Positions 1 through 8,495 of a stretch of 64,000 nucleotides of DNA are shown in pieces. This DNA is from Janthinobacterium lividum. Its GTDB lineage: Bacteria; Pseudomonadota; Gammaproteobacteria; Burkholderiales; Burkholderiaceae_D. The notes under the pieces are model-generated. The model worked only from the letters and a program-made list of their open reading frames with translations, searched no databases and had not been told where the DNA came from. Each line of letters starts with the position of its first letter. Positions within the stretch are counted from its first letter, which is position 1. The position numbers were made by a program, and so were the translations under genes. The stretch spans positions 310,001 to 374,000 of the forward strand of contig NZ_JAAOLY010000003.1 in the NCBI RefSeq assembly GCF_011601275.1, given 5' to 3'.

Positions 1-996
1 GGGCGTCATCTGCGATAGCTCTGCGGCGGCCAGCGGCGCGCCCAGCGGGTCGCTGAGTGGATGCACGTGGCCGGCGCCCCGTTGCGTGACCACCCCCAGT
101 TCGCCGCTGCGCAGGCGCACCAGGGTGCCGGGCGGATATTTGCCCAGCAGGTTGACGAACTGTTCTCCCAGCAGCGGATCGATGGGCACGCCCTGGTCGA
201 GGAAGATGTGCTGCAGCGCCTGGTCGGGCACGATGGAGCGGCGGTAGTTGCGCGCGGAGACGCGGGCGCAATAGCGGTCCGCCAGGCCGATCAGCTTGGC
301 GTTTTGCAGGATCTCATCGGCCGTGCGCCCTTGCGGGTAGCCGCTGCCGTCGTCGTTTTCATGGTGCAGGAGCACGCAACTGAGCCATTCCTCGTCGTCG
401 ACCCCGGCGCAGCGCAACAGTTCCGTGCTTTCCTGCGGATGCTGGCGCACGATGCGCATTTCTTCGTCATTCAGGGGGCCGCGCCGGTCCTGGAAACTGT
501 CGTGGTGGCGCAGCATGCCCACGTTCATCGTCAGCGCGGCCGCGCCGATCAACAGCAATTCATCGTGGGATTTATGCATGCTGCGGCCCACCAGCATGGC
601 CAGCAAGGCCGTTTCGATGCAGTGGCGCACGGCGTAGCTGCCGGCGATCTGGTTCAGCAAGATGCTGGCCAGGGCGATATCGGCATCGTGTTCGAGCGCA
701 CGCAGCAGTTCGCGGGCGATGTCGCGCACGTCGCGCTCGGCATTGTTTTCGCTGCGCAAGGCCAGCAGCAGCCGTTCCAGGCGCTGCGCCGCCTCATTGA
801 GCAGGCGCAAGACGGACGGCTGCTCCGGCGCGCCCACATACAGCCCCAGCTGCATCAGCCGCCCCAGCTGCGCGCCATCCGTGATGATCTGGCCCTTGCG
901 CAGTTGCGGGCCGGCACTATGGTCAGCCAGAAACAGATCCCAGGGCAGGGGTTCGCCGGGAACCAGGTCGGCCGGGCCGATGCGACGCTGTACCAT
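1..996 (-). CDS. HD-GYP-type protein with degenerate HD dyad (C-terminus cut by window edge)
   Basis: Translating the minus strand from the ATG at 996 gives about 332 open residues running off the left edge. The start has an AAAGGA Shine-Dalgarno 7 nt upstream. The second half carries the HD-GYP signature HHENDDGSGYPQG (about 336-372), the hallmark of cyclic-di-GMP phosphodiesterases. However, where active enzymes have LLHDIGK this protein reads LTMNVGML (about 511-534), so the metal-binding HD pair is missing. Either it is a non-catalytic c-di-GMP sensor/scaffold or a divergent enzyme. It lies 41 nt downstream of the aminotransferase gene on the same strand. The family call is firm; activity is doubtful. 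Confidence 0.85.
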   Translation of the reverse strand, partial: MVQRRIGPADLVPGEPLPWDLFLADHSAGPQLRKGQIITDGAQLGRLMQLGLYVGAPEQPSVLRLLNEAAQRLERLLLALRSENNAERDVRDIARELLRALEHDADIALASILLNQIAGSYAVRHCIETALLAMLVGRSMHKSHDELLLIGAAALTMNVGMLRHHDSFQDRRGPLNDEEMRIVRQHPQESTELLRCAGVDDEEWLSCVLLHHENDDGSGYPQGRTADEILQNAKLIGLADRYCARVSARNYRRSIVPDQALQHIFLDQGVPIDPLLGEQFVNLLGKYPPGTLVRLRSGELGVVTQRGAGHVHPLSDPLGAPLAAAELSQMTP

Positions 997-1037
997 GCTG
1001 TCATCCTTTGCTTCGCCGTGGCGGAGCCATGCTTGAT

Positions 1038-2216
1038 TTAAATGCTGCGCAGGCGCTCGAGCGCCAGGCGCAAGGTCTCGTCCTTCTTGGCAAAGCAGAA
1101 GCGCACGATGCCTGATTCTTTTGCCTGCGCGTAAAACGCGGAGACGGGAATGGCCGCCACCTTGATGTCCGTCGTCAGCCATTCGGCGAACTGCGCTTCG
1201 GTCTCTTGCGAAATGGCATCGTAGCGCACGCACTGGAAATACGTGCCGTCGGCCGGCAGCAGGGTAAAGCGGCTGCCTGCCAGGCCGTCGCGGAACAAGT
1301 CGCGCTTGCGCTGGTAAAAGGCGGGCAAGTCCAGGTAGGGCTGCGGGTCGGCCATGTAGCCGGCCAGGCCGTGCTGCATCGGCGTATTGACGGTAAACAC
1401 GTTGTACTGGTGCACTTTGCGAAACTCCGCCGTCAGCGCCGCTGGCGCTGCCACGTAGCCGACCTTCCAGCCCGTCACGTGATACGTCTTGCCGAAGCTG
1501 GAAACGATGAAGCTGCGCGCCGCCAGTTCCGGATTACGGCTCAGCGAGGCGTGCGGCACGCCGTCGTACACCATGTGCTCATACACTTCGTCAGATAGGA
1601 TCAAAATTTGCGTGCCGCGCACGATGTCGGCCAGCGCGGCCACATCGGCGGGGCGCAAGATCGTGCCCGTCGGGTTGTGCGGCGTGTTGATGATGATCAG
1701 GCGAGTCTTGTTGCTGACGGCCGCGGCCAGTTGGTCCCACGGCACGCTGTAGCCCTGTTCCCCCACCTCCATGGAGACGAGCACGGGCACGCCGCCGGCC
1801 AGCGCGATGGCGGGCAGGTAACTGTCGTAGGCCGGTTCGATGACGATGACTTCGTCGCCCGGATGCACGCAGCACAGGATGGCCGTGGTCAGCGCCTGCG
1901 TGGCGCCGGCCGTGACGGTGATTTCCGTGCCCGCATCATAGCTGTGGCCGTACAAGCTGGCGATCTTCGCGGCAATGGCGCAGCGCAAAGGCGCGGCGCC
2001 CGTCATCATCGGATACTGGTTGTGGCCGGCGCGCATGGCGTCGCTGACGCGGTCGACCAGGTCAGGCGCGCAATCGAAGTCGGGAAAGCCCTGGCCCAGG
2101 TTGACGGCGCCATGCTGGGCCGCCAGGCTGGACATGCGGGTAAACACGGTGGTGCCGACAGCAGGCAAGCGGGTGGTCAGGGCGGGAGTCGTGTAGGGCA
2201 GGGACGGGCTGTTCAT
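1038..2216 (-). CDS. ybdL: PLP-dependent aminotransferase, YbdL-like (methionine/aromatic type)
   Basis: A 392-residue fold-type I aminotransferase. The N-terminus (LPAVGTTVFTRMSSLA, then NLGQGFPDFD), the NTPHNPTGT loop, the ISDEVYEH segment and the PLP-lysine motif SSFGKTYHVTGWKVGY all match E. coli YbdL, a methionine-preferring 2-oxo-acid aminotransferase, and related kynurenine aminotransferases. It likely transaminates methionine or aromatic amino acids in the cytoplasm. I chose the ATG at 2216 because homology begins just after it; an in-frame ATG at 2258 would add 14 unconvincing residues. Neither start has a strong ribosome site. The family is sure, the exact substrate is not. Confidence 0.85.
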   Translation of the reverse strand: MNSPSLPYTTPALTTRLPAVGTTVFTRMSSLAAQHGAVNLGQGFPDFDCAPDLVDRVSDAMRAGHNQYPMMTGAAPLRCAIAAKIASLYGHSYDAGTEITVTAGATQALTTAILCCVHPGDEVIVIEPAYDSYLPAIALAGGVPVLVSMEVGEQGYSVPWDQLAAAVSNKTRLIIINTPHNPTGTILRPADVAALADIVRGTQILILSDEVYEHMVYDGVPHASLSRNPELAARSFIVSSFGKTYHVTGWKVGYVAAPAALTAEFRKVHQYNVFTVNTPMQHGLAGYMADPQPYLDLPAFYQRKRDLFRDGLAGSRFTLLPADGTYFQCVRYDAISQETEAQFAEWLTTDIKVAAIPVSAFYAQAKESGIVRFCFAKKDETLRLALERLRSI

Positions 2217-2299
2217 GAACGGTAGGGGCGCGGTGCGGAAAGTGGAATCGTGTCCCATTCTAGCGCAGCGCGCCACGTTGCGTGTGGGGCTTTAAAGGC

Positions 2300-2734
2300 T
2301 CAGCCTGGCAAGGTCCAGCCTTCCGGCACCATGATCTTGAACATGCCGGCCTTGGCCGTCTTGCGGGCCAGTTTCAGCAGGGCCTTGTCCTTGGTGATGA
2401 GGATGTCGGCGTTGGCGTCGCGCGCCAGTTCGAGGAATTTCTGATCATCCTTGTCCGTGCAGACGGGCAGGCGCACGCCGGAGACGGGTGGCGCCACGAC
2501 GCTGATGTGGGCGTCGAAGCGGGCGGCGGCAACGGCCCGGCTGGCTTCATCGAGCGGCAGATGCTTGTAGTGCAGCACGACCAGATATTCCGCGCGGCAA
2601 TCTTCGCGCGTGATGGCGTGCACGGCGCCGCTTTCCATGGCCGCCAGCAGGCCCGCCCAGCGCGGGTCGTTGAAGACGAACAGGTCGAGGCAAACGTTGG
2701 TGTCGAGGACGAGTTTTTGTGGAGCAGGTATCAT
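2300..2734 (-). CDS. PIN-domain protein (putative ribonuclease, toxin-type)
   Basis: A 144-residue single PIN domain. Visible acidic active-site positions are the Asp of LVLDTNVCLDLF near the N-terminus, the CTDKDDQKFLELA segment and the Asp of ILITKDKALL. PIN proteins are Mg-dependent RNases and this subgroup is often annotated as the toxin of a toxin-antitoxin pair. No small antitoxin gene is adjacent: upstream lies divergent yaaA only 30 nt away, downstream the aminotransferase. It may therefore be an orphan RNase. The start was chosen at the first ATG before the PIN core; a longer open frame upstream overlaps yaaA and is not coding. Confidence 0.8.
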   Translation of the reverse strand: MIPAPQKLVLDTNVCLDLFVFNDPRWAGLLAAMESGAVHAITREDCRAEYLVVLHYKHLPLDEASRAVAAARFDAHISVVAPPVSGVRLPVCTDKDDQKFLELARDANADILITKDKALLKLARKTAKAGMFKIMVPEGWTLPG

Positions 2735-2764
2735 GTCGGCAATTCTATTCTGTAGTGATAATTT

Positions 2765-3535
2765 ATGTTGATCGTGCTTTCGCCCGCCAAGAGTCTCGAC
2801 CTGGAGACGCCGCCAACAACCTCGTTGCACAGCACCCCTGATTTTCTCGACCATTCCGCCCAGCTCATCGACCGCATGCGCCAGTTTTCGCCCGCCGAAG
2901 TGGGCAGCCTGATGGGTATTTCCGACGCCTTGTCCGCCCTCAACGTGGCCCGCTATGCGTCGTGGACACCGACGCTGACGGAAGCGCGCCAGGCCATCAT
3001 GGCCTTCAATGGCGACGTGTACGCCGGTTTCGAGGCGCGCAGCCTGCAGCCGGCCCAGCTCGACTATGCCCAGTCGCGCGTGCGCATCCTGTCGGGCCTG
3101 TATGGCTTGCTGCGCCCGCTGGACCTGATCCATCCGCACCGCCTGGAAATGGGCACGCGGCTGTCGACCGCGCGCGGCAAGGATTTGTATGCGTTCTGGG
3201 GCGACACCATCACCAACGGCCTGAACCGCACGGCCAAGGAGCAGGGCGCGCAAGTGCTGGTCAATCTTGCTTCCGAAGAATATTTCAAATCCGTTAAGCC
3301 GCGCCAGCTGGACGTGCCCGTCATCGCGCCCGTGTTCGAGGATTGGAAGAACGGCAAGTATAAAATCATCTCGTTCTACGCCAAGCGCGCGCGCGGCATG
3401 CTGGCCCGTTATGCGGCCGTCAACAATATCCGCGATCCGCAGCAGCTGAAGCAGTTCGATGTCGACGGTTACGCGTATGTGCCGGAAGCATCGAACGATA
3501 CTAGCTGGGTGTTCCGGCGCAAGGTAGGTGAATAA
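2765..3535 (+). CDS. yaaA: peroxide stress protein YaaA (DUF328/UPF0246)
   Basis: A 256-residue protein starting [12 protein letters not shown], the typical YaaA opening, with the family's [21 protein letters not shown] and [11 protein letters not shown] segments; length is normal (E. coli YaaA 258). In E. coli YaaA lowers intracellular free iron and protects DNA during hydrogen peroxide stress under OxyR control. I see no clear OxyR site in the 30-nt gap to the divergent PIN gene. Transcription ends at the hairpin at 3541-3564 shared with bamD. Assignment is secure. Confidence 0.95.
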   Translation: MLIVLSPAKSLDLETPPTTSLHSTPDFLDHSAQLIDRMRQFSPAEVGSLMGISDALSALNVARYASWTPTLTEARQAIMAFNGDVYAGFEARSLQPAQLDYAQSRVRILSGLYGLLRPLDLIHPHRLEMGTRLSTARGKDLYAFWGDTITNGLNRTAKEQGAQVLVNLASEEYFKSVKPRQLDVPVIAPVFEDWKNGKYKIISFYAKRARGMLARYAAVNNIRDPQQLKQFDVDGYAYVPEASNDTSWVFRRKVGE

Positions 3536-3540
3536 GTAAA

Positions 3541-3564
3541 AAAACCGGGCTAGCCCGGTTTTTT
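3541..3564. terminator. bidirectional intrinsic terminator between yaaA and bamD
   Basis: AAAACCGGGC TAGCCCGGTTTT forms a GC-rich palindrome with A-run on one side and T-run on the other, so it can stop transcription of yaaA (plus) and bamD (minus), which converge here. Confidence 0.85.
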
Positions 3565-3570
3565 CTTATC

Positions 3571-4374
3571 TTACTGCCAGAATTTCCACCACTTGCGCTC
3601 CTTGTTCACCCCTTCCGGGCTGAGGAATGCCGTGTTCGGGTAGTTCTTGGTCAGCACGCGCAAGGCATCGTCGCGCAGGTCGGTCAAGCCCAGCTTGTCG
3701 TACGAGCGGTACATGATGAACAGCGCTTCTTCGATGGCCGGCGAGGCGGCAAAGTCGCTCACCGTCGTTTGCGCGCGGTTGGCAGCGGCCAGGTAGGCGC
3801 CGCGGCGGTAGTAATAGCGCGCCACGTGCACTTCGTATTTCGCCATGGCATCGATCAAATAGTTCATGCGGGCCAGCGAATCGGGCGCATATTTACTATT
3901 TGGGAACTTGTCGACCAGTTGCTTGAAGGCCGCAAACGCTTCGCGCGTGGCTTTCGGATCGCGCTCGGTCGGATCTTGTTCGTACAGGAAGTTCAGGAAG
4001 CTGATCTGGTCGTTAAAGCTGATCAGGCCCCGCAAGTAGTACATATAGTCCACATTGGCGTGGTTCGGATGCAACTTGATGAAGCGTTCGACGGCAGCCA
4101 GTGCCTGCGCCTGGTCTCCCGACTTATAATACGCGTAAGCGATCTCCATCTGCGCTTGCAGAGCATAGTTGCCAAAAGGATAGTTAGCCTCCAGCTTCTG
4201 GAACAGACCGATTGCAGCTTCATAGTGCTGCCCGGTCATTTCTTCACGCGCCTCCGAGTATAATTTCGTAACGGACCAGTTTTTGGTCTCATCCACTTTT
4301 TCAGGCAACAAGCTGCAAGCGGACATGCCGAGCAGAACGACTGAAGCGACTACCAACGATAATTTTTTTTGCAT
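3571..4374 (-). CDS. bamD: outer membrane protein assembly factor BamD (ComL) lipoprotein
   Basis: A 267-residue lipoprotein: a signal peptide ending in the lipobox LLGMSAC, then TPR helices (SEAREEMTGQHYEAAIGLFQKLEANYP, YKSGDQAQALAAVERFI and so on) characteristic of BamD/YfiO. It is part of the BAM complex that inserts beta-barrel proteins into the outer membrane and is normally essential. The ATG at 4374 gives a normal signal peptide; a TTG at 4401 would add nine residues. The gene is divergent from rluD, a standard arrangement in betaproteobacteria. A TATAAT at 4419-4424 (minus) is well placed as its -10 box. Confidence 0.95.
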   Translation of the reverse strand: MQKKLSLVVASVVLLGMSACSLLPEKVDETKNWSVTKLYSEAREEMTGQHYEAAIGLFQKLEANYPFGNYALQAQMEIAYAYYKSGDQAQALAAVERFIKLHPNHANVDYMYYLRGLISFNDQISFLNFLYEQDPTERDPKATREAFAAFKQLVDKFPNSKYAPDSLARMNYLIDAMAKYEVHVARYYYRRGAYLAAANRAQTTVSDFAASPAIEEALFIMYRSYDKLGLTDLRDDALRVLTKNYPNTAFLSPEGVNKERKWWKFWQ

Positions 4375-4418
4375 GACGTTTTGCAAGAAGGTTTTAACCA
4401 AGATTTTACAATAGGCTG

Positions 4419-4424
4419 ATTATA
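4419..4424 (-). promoter_or_regulatory. candidate -10 box for bamD
   Basis: Reads TATAAT on the minus strand, 45 nt before the chosen bamD ATG. No convincing TTGACA at the proper distance; the upstream side is already close to the rluD start at 4440. Confidence 0.45.
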
Positions 4425-4439
4425 GCCGATGGGAATGCT

Positions 4440-5489
4440 GTGATATTAACTCCGAAGCCTAATTTGGCTGACCCCGCGTTTGACTCCCTTTCTGACCATG
4501 CTGCCGAAGAGGCGTTTGACGGCGATTTTGCCGCCGACGACGTCTTCGAGGAAATGGCCCCGATTACATTGGAACTGACGCCGGACGCCTGCGGCCACCG
4601 CCTCGATAAAGTCATCTCCAAGCTGGTGCCGCAATACTCGCGCAGCCGCCTGCAATTGTGGCTGGAAGCCGGTTTCGTGACCGTCGATGGAAAAGTTGCC
4701 AAACGCAACATGACCGCCTATGGCGACGAGAAGATCGTCATTCTGCCGCAAAGCGCGCCGGAAGACGAGGCTTTTAAGCCGGAAGCGATGGAATTGAACA
4801 TCGTGCACGAAGATGAGCATATCATCGTCATCAACAAACCGGCCGGACTGGTCGTGCATCCGGGCCCAGGCAACTGGTCGGGCACCTTGCTCAACGGCTT
4901 GCTGCACCACTGTCCGCAGCTGGCGGGCGTGCCGCGCGCGGGCATCGTGCACCGGCTGGACAAGGATACGAGCGGCCTGATGGTCGTCGGCAAGACACTC
5001 GCTTCGCAAACGGACCTCGTGCGCCAGTTGCAGGCGCGCACCGTCAAGCGCGAGTATTTCGCGCTCGTGTGGGGCACGCCGAAAATGGCGGGCACCATCG
5101 ATGCATCGATCGCGCGCCACCCGCGCGACCGGGTCAAGATGGCCGTCTCGGAGAATTTCACGGCCAAGCCCGCGATCACGCACTATGAATTGATCGGCAG
5201 CGGCGAACTCGACCGCCGTCCCGTGAGCCTGATGCAATGCCGCCTGGAAACAGGCCGCACGCACCAGATCCGCGTGCACATGCAGCATCTGGGGTTCGCG
5301 CTGGTCGGCGATTACGTGTACGGCAAGCAGCACCTGGTGTCCGTCTTCTCGCGCCAGGCGCTGCAGGCGCGCCGCCTGGGCCTCGTGCATCCGGGTACCC
5401 TGGAAGCGTGCGAATGGATCGTGCCGCTGGCCGATGATTTCGCGCAATTGATCGCCACCGCCGGCATTCCCGAGCCGGAACAGGTCTGA
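4440..5489 (+). CDS. rluD: 23S rRNA pseudouridine(1911/1915/1917) synthase RluD
   Basis: A 349-residue RluA-family pseudouridine synthase. An acidic N-terminal extension of about 40 residues precedes an S4-like RNA-binding domain (GHRLDKVISKLVPQYSRSRLQLWLE) and the catalytic domain with IVHRLDKDTSGLMVV, where the Asp is the nucleophile, and ETGRTHQIRVH. RluD modifies helix 69 of 23S rRNA. Translation starts at GTG 4440; the first methionine inside (MAPITLEL) would be a shorter alternative lacking the extension. The stop overlaps the pgeF start (TGATG), indicating coupling. Confidence 0.93.
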   Translation: MILTPKPNLADPAFDSLSDHAAEEAFDGDFAADDVFEEMAPITLELTPDACGHRLDKVISKLVPQYSRSRLQLWLEAGFVTVDGKVAKRNMTAYGDEKIVILPQSAPEDEAFKPEAMELNIVHEDEHIIVINKPAGLVVHPGPGNWSGTLLNGLLHHCPQLAGVPRAGIVHRLDKDTSGLMVVGKTLASQTDLVRQLQARTVKREYFALVWGTPKMAGTIDASIARHPRDRVKMAVSENFTAKPAITHYELIGSGELDRRPVSLMQCRLETGRTHQIRVHMQHLGFALVGDYVYGKQHLVSVFSRQALQARRLGLVHPGTLEACEWIVPLADDFAQLIATAGIPEPEQV

Positions 5490-6274
5490 TGACGTCGCCG
5501 TTGCCTTGCCTTATACCCGATTGGCCCGGCTTGCCTGCAAACGTGGGCGCGCTGGCAACCGTGCGCGCAGGCGGCGTAAGCCAGGGGCCGTATGGTGACG
5601 GGCAGGGTGGCGGTGGCTTGAACCTGGGCACGCACGTGGGCGACGACCCCGCGCACGTGGCCGCCAACCGCGCGCGGCTGGCGGCCGTCTTGCCTGCCGA
5701 GCCGGCCTGGCTGTCGCAGGTGCATGGCGTGGTTGTGGTGGATGCGGTCAGCCTGGGCGGTTGTGTACCCGATGCCGACGCCAGCATCGCCACGCAGGCG
5801 GGCGCCGTGTGCGTGGTGATGACGGCCGATTGCCTGCCGGTACTGTTCTGTTCGACGGATGGCCTGGTCGTTGGTGCGGCCCACGCGGGCTGGCGCGGCC
5901 TGGCCAACGGCGTCTTGCAGCGCACGGTTGCAGCCATGCGGGCGCAGGGCGCGACGGATATCCTCGCCTGGCTGGGGCCTGCCATAGGTCCGCAGCAATT
6001 CGAAGTGGGGCAGGATGTGCTGCAAGCGTTACGCGACGGTGCGCGCGACGATGCCGAGCGGCAAGTGTTGAGCGCGGCCTTCGCCGCTATCGATGGCAAG
6101 CCGGGCAAGTACCTGGCCGACATCTATGCGCTGGCGCGTACCATGCTGCTGCGCGATGGCGTGGCGCAAGTGGCGGGCGGGGAATATTGCACCGTCAGCG
6201 ATGCGGCGCAGTTTTACTCGTACCGGCGCGATGGCGTCACGGGAAGACAGGCCAGCTTGATCTGGCGCAAATAA
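5489..6274 (+). CDS. pgeF: laccase-domain purine nucleoside phosphorylase / editing factor PgeF (YfiH)
   Basis: A 261-residue YfiH/DUF152 (Cu-oxidase_4) protein. The metal-site motifs are visible: SQVHG, VMTADCLPVLF and AAHAGWRGLANG. Characterised homologues act as adenosine deaminase/purine nucleoside phosphorylase or as a peptidoglycan-precursor editing factor; older annotations call them polyphenol oxidases. Its ATG lies inside the rluD stop (TGATG), the usual rluD-pgeF pair of proteobacteria. It is followed by the strong hairpin at 6280-6305. Confidence 0.92.
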   Translation: MTSPLPCLIPDWPGLPANVGALATVRAGGVSQGPYGDGQGGGGLNLGTHVGDDPAHVAANRARLAAVLPAEPAWLSQVHGVVVVDAVSLGGCVPDADASIATQAGAVCVVMTADCLPVLFCSTDGLVVGAAHAGWRGLANGVLQRTVAAMRAQGATDILAWLGPAIGPQQFEVGQDVLQALRDGARDDAERQVLSAAFAAIDGKPGKYLADIYALARTMLLRDGVAQVAGGEYCTVSDAAQFYSYRRDGVTGRQASLIWRK

Positions 6275-6279
6275 TCTGC

Positions 6280-6313
6280 ACGGCAGACACTTATGTGTCT
6301 GCCGTTTTTGTTT
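6280..6313 (+). terminator. intrinsic terminator after pgeF
   Basis: Perfect 11-bp stem ACGGCAGACAC/GTGTCTGCCGT with a 4-nt loop, followed by TTTTGTTTT. The hairpin also forms the last codons and stop of the opposite-strand small membrane gene. Confidence 0.9.
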
Positions 6314-6536
6314 TATCGTCTGCTGAGGCTTGGGCGCGCGCGTTCTGTTCCGCGATGCGCACGGCCTTGCGTTTGCGTCGCCGCGAGCCCGTCAGATAGA
6401 ATAGGATGGACAGGGGAATGACGCAGTACAGCAAGAAGGTCATCACCCCGGCGACGATGGACGGTTCCGTCAGCGCCATGAGGCCGACGACATAGATCCA
6501 GGCGACAGCGGTCATGAGCATCATAAGTAGTGGCAA
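6291..6536 (-). CDS. small two-helix membrane protein, unknown function
   Basis: An 81-residue protein with two predicted membrane helices (about residues 4-24 and 28-48), then a strongly basic stretch SRRRKRKAVR and a polar tail. I do not recognise a named family. It sits convergently between pgeF and phaC, and its last residues (KTKTADT) are encoded by the pgeF terminator hairpin. Several ATGs cluster at the N-terminus, so the start is uncertain by up to seven residues. Membrane topology makes a real gene likely. Confidence 0.6.
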   Translation of the reverse strand: MPLLMMLMTAVAWIYVVGLMALTEPSIVAGVMTFLLYCVIPLSILFYLTGSRRRKRKAVRIAEQNARAQASADDKTKTADT

Positions 6537-6590
6537 TCAGTAAGAGTTTGCATGCAGGTGGCCCGGAAGTAATTATTTATTAATTCTTGA

Positions 6591-8345
6591 ATGGACTTAC
6601 ATATACCTATGAATATGCCCGATCCTCAAATGATGACCAAGGAATGGATGGCGCAGATCAGCAATCCTGAACAGTGGAAGACATGGTTCAACATGGTACC
6701 GCAGCCCCAGGGCAATCCGATTGCCGGCATTTTGCAGGATGCGGGCGCCAGCATCAAGCCGGAGGCGATCGAGCAACTGAAGAATGCCTACGTGGCCAAG
6801 CTGACGGGCTTGTGGGCAGACTTCATGGCCGGCAAGGCGCCGGAGCTGAAAGACCGCCGCTTCGCCGCGCCCGCCTGGCACGCCAGCCCCCTGTCGGCCT
6901 TCAATGCGGCGGCCTACCTGCTGAACGCGGAGTTTCTCAGCGCCATGGCCAACGCCGTGGAAGCGACGCCGCACCAGAAGCAAAAGATTGCGTTTGCCGT
7001 GCAGCAAATCGTCGACGCCATGTCGCCCGCCAATTTTCTTGCCACCAATCCCGATGCCCAGCAAACCCTGATCGAGACCAAGGGCGAAAGCCTAACCAAG
7101 GGCTTGAGCAATATGCTGGCCGACATGCAGAAGGGACGCATTTCGCAGTCCGATGAATCGGCCTTCGAAGTGGGCCGCAACGTGGCTACCACGCCGGGCA
7201 CGGTGGTGTTTGAAAACGCCTTGTTCCAGCTGATCCAGTACACGCCGATGACGGCCACGGTACACCAGCGTCCGCTGTTGATGGTGCCTCCGTGCATCAA
7301 TAAATTCTATATCCTTGACTTGCAGCCAGAAAACTCGCTCGTGCGCTACGCGGTGGAGCAGGGCAATACCGTATTCCTGATGTCCTGGCGCAATCCGGAC
7401 ATGAGCATGCAGCACCTGACGTGGGACGATTACGTCGAGCAGGGCGTGATCGAAGCCATCAAGGTCACGCAGGAAATTTCCGGCCAGGACAAGCTCAATA
7501 TGTTCGGCTTTTGCGTGGGCGGCACCATCGTCTCGACGGCGCTGGCCGTGCTCAAGGCACGCGGCGAGAATCCGGCCGCCAGCCTGACCTTGTTGACTAC
7601 TTTCCTCGATTTCTGCGACACGGGCGCGCTCAACGTCTTTATCGACGAGCCACAAGTGGCGCTGCGCGAGCAGTCTCTGGCCAAGGGGGGGCTGATGTCG
7701 GGCCGCGACCTGGGCAGCACTTTCTCGAGCTTGCGGCCGAACGATCTCGTGTGGAACTATGTGCAGTCGAATTACCTGAAGGGCAAGGAGCCGCCCGCGT
7801 TCGACTTGCTGTACTGGAATGGCGACGGCACGGGCTTGCCAGGCCCCATGTTCTGCTGGTATCTGCGCAACACTTACCTGGAAAACAGCCTGAAAGTGCC
7901 GGGCAAGCTGACGGTGGCCGGGGAAAAGGTCGACCTGAGCAGCATTGACGCGCCCGCTTTCATCTACGGTTCGCGCGAAGATCATATCGTGCCCTGGGGC
8001 GCGGCCTACGCCAGCACTGCCCTGCTGAACCCGAAAAAGCCGAAAGCCAACCGTTTTATCCTCGGTGCTTCGGGCCATATCGCCGGCGTGATCAATCCTG
8101 CCTCAAAGAAAAAGCGCAGTTACTGGAGCAATGACCAGCCACGCACGGCGAAAGCCAAGCCTTTGACTGCCGAGCAATGGATGGAAGGCGCGACGGAACA
8201 CGTGGGCAGCTGGTGGCCCGAATGGGCTGCCTTCCTGGCCGAACACGGCGGCGCCCAAGTGAAGGCGCCAAGCAAGCCTGGCAACAAACGCCACGCGGCA
8301 ATCGAGCCGGCGCCAGGGCGGTATGTTAAAGTCAGGGCAGACTAG
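6591..8345 (+). CDS. phaC: class I poly(3-hydroxyalkanoate) synthase PhaC
   Basis: A 584-residue PHA synthase polymerising (R)-3-hydroxyacyl-CoA into storage polyester. The lipase-like box GFCVGG places the nucleophile at Cys308; the other triad members are Asp464 in SREDHIVPW and His496 in GASGHIAGV. The N-terminal PhaC_N region and total length fit class I enzymes (about 590 residues, no PhaE partner). No phaA/phaB genes follow in this window; phaR (repressor) does. Several in-frame ATGs (6591, 6609, 6615) make the exact start uncertain. Confidence 0.96.
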   Translation: MDLHIPMNMPDPQMMTKEWMAQISNPEQWKTWFNMVPQPQGNPIAGILQDAGASIKPEAIEQLKNAYVAKLTGLWADFMAGKAPELKDRRFAAPAWHASPLSAFNAAAYLLNAEFLSAMANAVEATPHQKQKIAFAVQQIVDAMSPANFLATNPDAQQTLIETKGESLTKGLSNMLADMQKGRISQSDESAFEVGRNVATTPGTVVFENALFQLIQYTPMTATVHQRPLLMVPPCINKFYILDLQPENSLVRYAVEQGNTVFLMSWRNPDMSMQHLTWDDYVEQGVIEAIKVTQEISGQDKLNMFGFCVGGTIVSTALAVLKARGENPAASLTLLTTFLDFCDTGALNVFIDEPQVALREQSLAKGGLMSGRDLGSTFSSLRPNDLVWNYVQSNYLKGKEPPAFDLLYWNGDGTGLPGPMFCWYLRNTYLENSLKVPGKLTVAGEKVDLSSIDAPAFIYGSREDHIVPWGAAYASTALLNPKKPKANRFILGASGHIAGVINPASKKKRSYWSNDQPRTAKAKPLTAEQWMEGATEHVGSWWPEWAAFLAEHGGAQVKAPSKPGNKRHAAIEPAPGRYVKVRAD

Positions 8346-8362
8346 TTTACAAAAGCTTCTCG

Positions 8363-8398
8363 CCTGACAAGAGCGGCGTAATCTCCGGTCTTGTCAGG
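8363..8398 (+). terminator. stem-loop after phaC
   Basis: A 10-bp perfect inverted repeat CCTGACAAGA/TCTTGTCAGG with a 16-nt loop, 17 nt past the phaC stop. It lacks a T-run directly after the stem, so it may be a weak terminator or an mRNA-stabilising hairpin. Confidence 0.55.
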
Positions 8399-8460
8399 AA
8401 TCTACTTTTAGTTGCGTTGCAATAAATGTGGGAATCTACTACCCTGATGTGCAATGGAGC

Positions 8461-8486
8461 CGTTTTCCACTCTATAATGGAAAACG
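8461..8486 (+). promoter_or_regulatory. palindrome enclosing a TATAAT -10 box upstream of phaR
   Basis: CGTTTTCCA and TGGAAAACG (9 bp, perfect) flank CTCTATAA, so a consensus TATAAT (8473-8478) spans the centre and right arm. A protein bound here would block RNA polymerase. PhaR-type repressors regulate their own genes, so autoregulation is an obvious guess, but no binding data are available. Confidence 0.5.
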
Positions 8487-8495
8487 TAGGCAGGT

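Noticed and set aside
61-1041. 326-codon plus-strand open frame at the left edge
   Set aside because: The opposite strand encodes a clear HD-GYP-type protein with its own ribosome site; the plus frame is its shadow.
2300-3253. 317-codon version of the PIN gene
   Set aside because: The extra N-terminal 173 residues overlap yaaA antisense; the PIN domain starts at the ATG at 2734.
8411-8460. Possible PhbF binding site from the GTTGCGTTGCAA and TGTGCAATGG sequences upstream of phaR
   Set aside because: TGC/GCAA elements are present but do not fit the spaced consensus I remember for PhbF; too weak to list as a site.
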